Source: Verrucomicrobiales bacterium (GTDB taxonomy: Bacteria > Verrucomicrobiota > Verrucomicrobiia > Verrucomicrobiales > DEV007). From it: a DNA stretch of 37,263 bases. Positions 32,102 through 37,263 of this stretch are shown here, piece by piece. Position 1 is the stretch's first letter, and every line of letters begins with the position of its first letter. The notes under the pieces are model-generated. The model made no database searches and was not told the DNA's origin. It saw nothing but the letters and a program-made list of their open reading frames with translations. Where the stretch lies: positions 1 to 37,263 of the forward strand of contig JAGPCC010000008.1 in NCBI GenBank assembly GCA_018058245.1, given 5' to 3'. Both the position numbers and the translations under genes were made by a program.

Positions 32102-34057
32102 TCAGCCCAGCCTCACTCGCATGTCCGCCACGACCGCCGCCTTTAGCGAGTCAAAGGCTCGTTGGGCGATGGCTTTGGCGGAGGCGAGCTCCTCGGGGAG
32201 CTCTATCCCGCTGTGGCCAGAGCGGGGCCTTTGGTAGAGGTAGTATTTGATCTTGGGTTCGGTTCCGGACGGGCGCACGGCAAACGCGCGACCGTCTTCG
32301 AGGTCGACGAAGATCATTTTCTCTTTCGGGATCTCGTCGCCTTCTTCGTCGACAAAGTTCTCGTTCGCAAAGTCCCGCACCCGGATCACAGTGGACCCGT
32401 CGATCTCACGGGGTGGCGAGTCGACGTAGCTCTGGGCGAGTTTTTGAATCTGGGCTGCCCCATCCGCACCTGCGAGAGTCTCGGCATGCTGACCTTCGAG
32501 GTAGACGCCATGCCGGATGAAGAGTTCATCGAGCAGTTCGACGCAGGTGATGCCTTTTGATTTCGCAAAGGCAGCGACCTCAGCAAACATCACGGCCGCT
32601 CCATTGGCGTCTTTGTCGCGGAGAAAATCAGACCCGAGGTATCCGTAGCTCTCTTCTCCACCGAAGACAAAAAAACGGGAATACTTTAAACGCAGATCGC
32701 GGGATTCCGTATCGGAAAGTTGGCGGTAGTTCTCCCGCAGTTCCGCCGGGATCTGCGCTTCGTATTTTCTCAGTTTGCCTCCGATGTATTTGAATCCGGT
32801 CAGAGTATTGACGACACCGACTCCGAAATGCCCGGCGACGGCGGTTTGCAGTTCCGTGGTGACAAAGGTTTTTACAATCACGGCATTGTCCCGGTTCGAC
32901 TTGTTTACGATACCCTGTTCGGTAAAGGCGAGAAGACGGTAGTACGCCATGAGCGACCCGATCTGATTGCCGGTCAGGAGAGTCATTTTCCCGTGTTGGT
33001 TTCGCACTACGACACCCATGCGGTCCGCGTCCGGGTCGGTCCCAATGACGATATCGGCACCACTTGCTTCAGCCTGGTCCACAGCCATCTGGAGTGCTTC
33101 GGCGTTTTCCGGATTCGGGGATTTCACGGTGGGGAAGGCACCGTCCTCGATGTCTTGGGCGGGAACAGTGTCGCACTGAAATCCGAGGCGGCGCAAGATC
33201 TTCGGCGAGATCGTGCCTCCCGTTCCGTGAATGTTCGTAAAGACAATCTTGAGATCACTCTGGGATTTCACCATGGCAGGATCGAGCAACAGGGTCTCGA
33301 GGCGAGCGAGATAAACCTCATCCATTTCCTCGCCGAGAGGGAAAACTTGACCGCGTTTCTCCTCGGTCACGGGTTCGTAGCTTTCCCCAGAGACCGCTTC
33401 GACCTCCGCGATGATCGCGCTCGCTTCGGGTTCGACGATCTGCGCTCCGTCGCTGCCGTAGACTTTGAAGCCGTTGTCGTGAGGAGGGTTGTGGCTCGCC
33501 GTGAGGACGATCCCAGAGGTGGTGCCGAGGTGCCGCACTGCAAAGCTGAGATGAGGGGTCGAACGCGGATGGGTAAAAAGGTAGACATCGACCCCGTTCT
33601 CCGTCGCGACGCGGGTGACGCAGTCGGCGAATTCCTGACCAAAATAGCGGGTGTCACGCGCGAGTGCGAGAGAGGGACGACCTTCTCCCGTGTGCGCCTG
33701 CAACAAATGCCGGACGAGGCCGAGAGTGGCACGGGTGAGATTGTAAAAGTTCATGTTCCCGGTTCCTACGCAGGGGAATTCCGGCCTTTCGCCTTCACCC
33801 GCGCTGCCGCGTTCCGCCGGAGTGACAATTTCGCCAATAGACCGTCCCCGAAGACCACCGGTCCCGAAAGCGAGCTTTTTGAAAAAACGGTTGTTCAACT
33901 CCTTCCAGTTGCCTTCGCTCGCGAGGTAGGCGACGGAGCTTTCGTAGAGGGGATTGTCGGAACTGTCGAGCAGCGCGGTGATGTTCTCGTGGCTGCTCAG
34001 GAGAAGATCTCCCGAAGCGAGGGCAGTGTGTAGCGTGGCAGAGAGTTCAGAATTCAT
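32102..34057 (-). CDS. phosphoglucomutase/phosphomannomutase
   Basis: A 651-residue alpha-D-phosphohexomutase, long for the family but complete. It has the N-terminal FGTGGLRG loop, the phosphoserine site TASHNPP, the metal loop GTDPDADR, the sugar-binding GGEESYGYLG and the phosphate-binding RPSGTEPKIKYY. It interconverts hexose 1- and 6-phosphates in the cytoplasm. The ATG at 34057 is preferred over an in-frame codon at 34093, which would overlap the divergent methyltransferase gene. Only 21 bases separate the two divergent starts. The long plus-strand frame at 32720-34033 is its antisense shadow. Confidence 0.93.
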   Translation of the reverse strand: MNSELSATLHTALASGDLLLSSHENITALLDSSDNPLYESSVAYLASEGNWKELNNRFFKKLAFGTGGLRGRSIGEIVTPAERGSAGEGERPEFPCVGTGNMNFYNLTRATLGLVRHLLQAHTGEGRPSLALARDTRYFGQEFADCVTRVATENGVDVYLFTHPRSTPHLSFAVRHLGTTSGIVLTASHNPPHDNGFKVYGSDGAQIVEPEASAIIAEVEAVSGESYEPVTEEKRGQVFPLGEEMDEVYLARLETLLLDPAMVKSQSDLKIVFTNIHGTGGTISPKILRRLGFQCDTVPAQDIEDGAFPTVKSPNPENAEALQMAVDQAEASGADIVIGTDPDADRMGVVVRNQHGKMTLLTGNQIGSLMAYYRLLAFTEQGIVNKSNRDNAVIVKTFVTTELQTAVAGHFGVGVVNTLTGFKYIGGKLRKYEAQIPAELRENYRQLSDTESRDLRLKYSRFFVFGGEESYGYLGSDFLRDKDANGAAVMFAEVAAFAKSKGITCVELLDELFIRHGVYLEGQHAETLAGADGAAQIQKLAQSYVDSPPREIDGSTVIRVRDFANENFVDEEGDEIPKEKMIFVDLEDGRAFAVRPSGTEPKIKYYLYQRPRSGHSGIELPEELASAKAIAQRAFDSLKAAVVADMRVRLG

Positions 34058-34078
34058 GATTTCGCAAGGTAGGAAGTG

Positions 34079-34978
34079 ATGAGAGGATTGCAACTGACAG
34101 ACGGTTTGAAAAGATTATTCCCCAGCCCTTCTCCAAATACGAACGCGTGGCGCATTTATCACGACGCGAAGGCAGGTATCTGGGTGGATCATTTCGACGG
34201 GCGCTGGCTGGTGCAGACACAGCAGCCCACTTTCCCGGCATTTCTGAACGAACTGGCCGCAGGCGTCGCCAGATCGATCTATTGGCGCCCCCGGGACAAA
34301 GCTGCCGCGACTGCTCCCGAGCACGTCAGCGGTGAATCGGTCACCGAGCGCTTTCCGGTGCAGGAAAATGGGGCGAAGTTTTGGATCGACTTCAGCTCGG
34401 GGTATTCGAGCGGGATTTTCCTCGATCAGCGGCTCAATCGGCGATGGGTCGGGGAAATGACCCGCCCCGGAGATCGGATTCTCAACACTTTTGCCTACAC
34501 AGGTGGATTTTCGGTGATGGCAGCCCTCGCAGGAGCCGAAACGACAACGGCGGACCTCTCGAAAACCTATCTCAACTGGACCTGGGACAATTTTTCCCTC
34601 AACGGACTCGATCCTGCCGGGCATCACGGGGTCAAAGGCGATGTTTTTGAGTGGCTGCGGACCTTTGCGCGACAGGGGCGCACCTTTCGAGGCATCGTGC
34701 TCGATCCACCCACCTTCTCGCGGAGTGGCAAAGCGACCTTCCAAACGGATCGCGACTACGCTGATCTGGCGACTCTTGCGGCCAGGCTGATCGAGCCCGG
34801 GGGCTGGATGCTCTGTTGTGCGAACACCCATCGTCTCTCCGAGGAGAAATTTCAGAGCGATGTGATTCAGGGTGTCAAAGTGCCACGACGGCGCGTAGTT
34901 TCCTGCGAGAATCGTTCCATGCCCCCGGAATTCCGCAGTGACGAGTATTTGAAATCGCTCTTCGTTGTAGTTGAGTAG
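34079..34978 (+). CDS. class I SAM-dependent rRNA methyltransferase (RlmI/RlmK-like)
   Basis: A 299-residue cytoplasmic methyltransferase. The Rossmann fold starts at ILNTFAYTGGFSVMAALAGA, with the acidic residue in TTADLSK, and the catalytic motif is VLDPPTFSRSGK. This is the arrangement of RlmI-like 23S rRNA m5C/m7G enzymes, but the N-terminal PUA domain is missing or reduced to about 90 residues. AAGG and AGGA upstream support the ATG at 34079 or the GTG three bases before. hisD follows 36 bases later. Confidence 0.82.
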   Translation: MRGLQLTDGLKRLFPSPSPNTNAWRIYHDAKAGIWVDHFDGRWLVQTQQPTFPAFLNELAAGVARSIYWRPRDKAAATAPEHVSGESVTERFPVQENGAKFWIDFSSGYSSGIFLDQRLNRRWVGEMTRPGDRILNTFAYTGGFSVMAALAGAETTTADLSKTYLNWTWDNFSLNGLDPAGHHGVKGDVFEWLRTFARQGRTFRGIVLDPPTFSRSGKATFQTDRDYADLATLAARLIEPGGWMLCCANTHRLSEEKFQSDVIQGVKVPRRRVVSCENRSMPPEFRSDEYLKSLFVVVE

Positions 34979-35014
34979 TCTCTCCCGCCCGAACCGGTCG
35001 ACCATTTTGCCCTC

Positions 35015-36310
35015 ATGCGTATCCTTCGACACACCGATAAGAATTTTGCCTCTGCGATCCGAAAGCTGGATCGTCGTTCTGCTCCGCCGGCCGGCGTCGA
35101 GGAAATCGTGAAAGGAATCATCAGTGACGTCGCCAAACGGGGCGATGCGGCACTCATCGAACTTTCAAATCGCTTCGACAAAGCCGGATTCAAAACCGCC
35201 AAAGAACTTCGCGTTTCCGATGCGGAATGGGACGCGGCCGGGGATGCCGTGGACAAAGTGACCAAAAAAGCCATCGCCGCGTCGCGGAAGAACGTGATCG
35301 ACTTTGCAAAACGCAGTCTCCGCAAAGACTGGTCGGGAAAAAACGCGCAGGGCGCGGAGGTCGGTGAACGCTACCTGCCATTCCAGCGAGTCGGGATCTA
35401 CGTGCCCGGTGGAAGCGCGCCGCTCGTTTCCACCTCGAACATGACCGTTTGCCTCGCCGCAGCCGCAGGCTGTCCCGAGATCGTCGTGATGACTCCACCC
35501 GGACCGGGCGGAACGGTGAATCCGGCTCTTCTTTATGCTTTGAAAAAAGCCGGAGCCACGGAAGTCTACAAAGTCGGTGGAGCCCAGGGCATGGCCGCGA
35601 TGTCCCTCGGAACCAAAACGATCCAGCCGGTCTTGAAAGTCTATGGACCGGGGAATTCCTTCGTTGTCGAGGCAAAACGGCAGCTCTTCGGAGTCGTGGC
35701 GGTCGATCTTTTGCCTGGACCGAGCGAGGTCGTGACCCTCGCAGACAGCAGCGGGAATCCGGCCTTCATCGCCGCCGACATGCTTGCCCAGGCCGAACAC
35801 GGGGGCGACAGCATCATGGGTTTTGTCACGGATTCTGCGAAATTGCTCGACGAAGTCAATGCCGAGATTGAAAACCAGATCCAGACACTAAGTCGTCAGG
35901 TCCAACTGAAAAAAGCTCTCCAAGAGGGTGCCTGGATGGTGCTGGTCGAGTCGCTCGAAGACGGAGTCTCGCTCGTGAATGCCTTCGCGCCGGAACACCT
36001 GTCGCTGATCACCAAAAAGGAAAAGTCCATTCTCCCGAGGATCACGACCTCCGGAGCGATCTTTCTGGGGAACTATTCCCCTGTCGCAGTGGGTGATTTC
36101 CTCGCCGGGCCGAGTCATGAACTCCCCACCGGCGGTGCCGGGAAGTCATTCCCCGGGCTCACCGTCGATATGTTCCAGCGCCGCACCAGTATCGTGAAAC
36201 TGGACCGTGACGCCATCCGCAAGTCGGCACCCATCGTTGAGGCCTTTGCCAGAGTGGAAGGACTCGATGCGCACGGGCGATCCGCTACGATCCGGGTGGA
36301 GAAAGGTTGA
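35015..36310 (+). CDS. hisD: histidinol dehydrogenase
   Basis: A 431-residue enzyme, normal length, catalysing the last two oxidations of histidine synthesis (histidinol to histidine with NAD). Conserved elements are GPGNSFVVEAKRQLFG, DLLPGPSEV, the zinc-ligand region DMLAQAEHGGDS, APEHLSL and SHELPTGGAGKSFPGL; the C-terminal EGLDAHGRSA supplies the last histidine ligand. No other his genes are in the window, so the pathway is dispersed. It is in a run with the rRNA methyltransferase and the following hydrolase. Confidence 0.95.
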   Translation: MRILRHTDKNFASAIRKLDRRSAPPAGVEEIVKGIISDVAKRGDAALIELSNRFDKAGFKTAKELRVSDAEWDAAGDAVDKVTKKAIAASRKNVIDFAKRSLRKDWSGKNAQGAEVGERYLPFQRVGIYVPGGSAPLVSTSNMTVCLAAAAGCPEIVVMTPPGPGGTVNPALLYALKKAGATEVYKVGGAQGMAAMSLGTKTIQPVLKVYGPGNSFVVEAKRQLFGVVAVDLLPGPSEVVTLADSSGNPAFIAADMLAQAEHGGDSIMGFVTDSAKLLDEVNAEIENQIQTLSRQVQLKKALQEGAWMVLVESLEDGVSLVNAFAPEHLSLITKKEKSILPRITTSGAIFLGNYSPVAVGDFLAGPSHELPTGGAGKSFPGLTVDMFQRRTSIVKLDRDAIRKSAPIVEAFARVEGLDAHGRSATIRVEKG

Positions 36311-36334
36311 GATCCCTTCGAATTCGCTTCCCGG

Positions 36335-37228
36335 ATGAAAATTCCGACGCTGCTCTTCATCGTGCTATTCGGGAGTGGATTCGCTCTCCCGGCGGAACCG
36401 TCCCCCGACATCCGAAGCGTGGCGGCCGATCTGATCGTGCCCGAAGTGGAAAACTCTGCCCCTGCACCCGGGAAGCGTGTTTTTTATCGCCTTCCCGGAG
36501 ATCCAGAAGCGAGTCCGCCCATGGTCCTCTACCTTCCGACCGACTGGGTCGCGGGAAAGAGTTATCCAGTCATCGTGGAGCTTGCCGGAAACGGAAATTT
36601 TACATCCCAGTTCGGCGACGTGAGCGCGGGGCGTCCCGAAGGAAGTACTCTGGGATACGGGCTCTCCGGCGGTCGCGGATTCCTCTGGGTCTGTCTGCCC
36701 TTTCTCACCGACGCAGGCGACGAGCTTGCGGTCACGTGGTGGGGCGATGCTCCGGAACACCGTCCGGATTCGACGGTAGCCTACATCAAGCGGGCGGTTC
36801 CTTTTCTCTGCGAGGAATTTTCAGGAAATGCTGCGAAAGTCCTCCTGTGCGGATTTTCACGCGGTGCTCTCGCCTGCAATGTGATCGGTCTCCACGAGGA
36901 GGAAATCGCCGCACTCTGGCGGGGATTTTTTTGTTACAGCCACTACGATGGAGTTCGCGAAAAGTGGTCCTATGCCGGTTCGGATCGTGCCTCGGCACTG
37001 ACCCGCCTGCAACGGCTCGGCACTCGACCTCAGTTTCTTTGTCAGGAAAATTCCATCGCGGCGACCCGCGACTACCTGGAGAGCACCGGCATAAAGGGCG
37101 ACTTCACCTTCATGGAAACCGGATTCCGGAATCACAACGACGCCTGGATCCTGCGCCCCTCTCCGGCTCGTTTCGCCGCGAGAGAATGGCTCTCCCGTAT
37201 TTTATCCGTATCCTCAACAGCCGAGTGA
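36335..37228 (+). CDS. secreted alpha/beta hydrolase
   Basis: A 297-residue exported hydrolase. A signal peptide (MKIPTLLFIVLFGSGFALPA) precedes VIVELAGNGNF (oxyanion region) and LLCGFSRGALA with the nucleophilic serine. The C-terminal GFRNHNDAW contains a candidate catalytic histidine; the acid is less certain. The substrate is unknown; family relatives are polysaccharide or ester hydrolases. It lies 24 bases after hisD. Confidence 0.75.
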   Translation: MKIPTLLFIVLFGSGFALPAEPSPDIRSVAADLIVPEVENSAPAPGKRVFYRLPGDPEASPPMVLYLPTDWVAGKSYPVIVELAGNGNFTSQFGDVSAGRPEGSTLGYGLSGGRGFLWVCLPFLTDAGDELAVTWWGDAPEHRPDSTVAYIKRAVPFLCEEFSGNAAKVLLCGFSRGALACNVIGLHEEEIAALWRGFFCYSHYDGVREKWSYAGSDRASALTRLQRLGTRPQFLCQENSIAATRDYLESTGIKGDFTFMETGFRNHNDAWILRPSPARFAAREWLSRILSVSSTAE

Positions 37229-37232
37229 AGAG

Positions 37233-37262
37233 GGTCAAGTCCGGGACCTGACAGGGTTGACC
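37233..37262. terminator. inverted repeat after the hydrolase, possible terminator
   Basis: GGTCAA at 37233-37238 pairs with TTGACC at 37257-37262, and an inner AGTCCGGGACCT is itself partly palindromic. It starts four bases after the hydrolase stop. The window ends here, so a following T-run cannot be seen; it may also be an intergenic repeat. Confidence 0.4.
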
Positions 37263-37263
37263 G

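Noticed and set aside
32720..34033. 437-codon open frame on the plus strand
   Set aside because: It is antisense to the phosphohexomutase gene, which has all catalytic motifs.

Overview
The window reads as a chromosomal segment of a moderately GC-rich, Gram-negative-type bacterium, most likely a member of the Verrucomicrobiota. That placement is inferred from gene style: a secreted sulfatase paired with a secreted PQQ-type propeller, many small secreted proteins, GTG starts, few clear Shine-Dalgarno sites, and a Fur-sufC-sufB-sufD gene order. No rRNA or complete tRNA gene is present to confirm it.

Positions 1-2945 are a gene-cassette array of integron type, read on the minus strand. Six small promoterless cassettes are separated by five imperfect palindromes whose ends are CCGAAC-type and GTTCGG-type cores (attC sites; four clear, one degenerate). 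Cassette start codons mostly lie 5-8 bases after a core (21 in one), and several reading frames run into the attC so that it encodes their C-terminal tails. No integrase gene lies at the head of the array, so within this window it is a cluster of attC sites lacking an integrase.

Positions 2946-7800 are a scarred defence and mobile region. They hold hairpin and tandem repeats, the N-terminal stump of an MmeI-like restriction-modification enzyme, an unknown 124-residue gene, and an apparently intact type II restriction-modification system. That system has a 5-methylcytosine methyltransferase on the minus strand and, divergently, a small Xre controller overlapping a PD-(D/E)XK-like endonuclease. 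The shared promoter region contains a GACTATAGTC palindrome like a controller-protein box. A remnant of an IS66-type accessory protein follows.

Positions 7799-37263 look like ordinary chromosome. In order they hold: a secreted esterase; a zinc ABC importer (znuA-znuC-znuB); a nucleoid-associated protein; a Fur-family regulator heading sufC-sufB-sufD; a membrane HAMP protein with a degenerate nucleotide cyclase domain; a glycosyltransferase; a sulfatase and PQQ propeller; a coiled-coil membrane protein, HAD phosphatase and J-domain-like protein; a RelE-like protein; a class V aminotransferase; accB-accC; a small secreted protein; a propeller protein; a hypothetical; phosphoglucomutase/phosphomannomutase; an rRNA methyltransferase; hisD; and a secreted alpha/beta hydrolase.

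The two most notable regulatory observations are an almost identical -10 plus inverted-repeat block in front of znuA and in front of the small secreted protein near 29955, which suggests a shared (probably Zur) regulon, and a separate 22-base inverted repeat in front of the Fur-suf operon.
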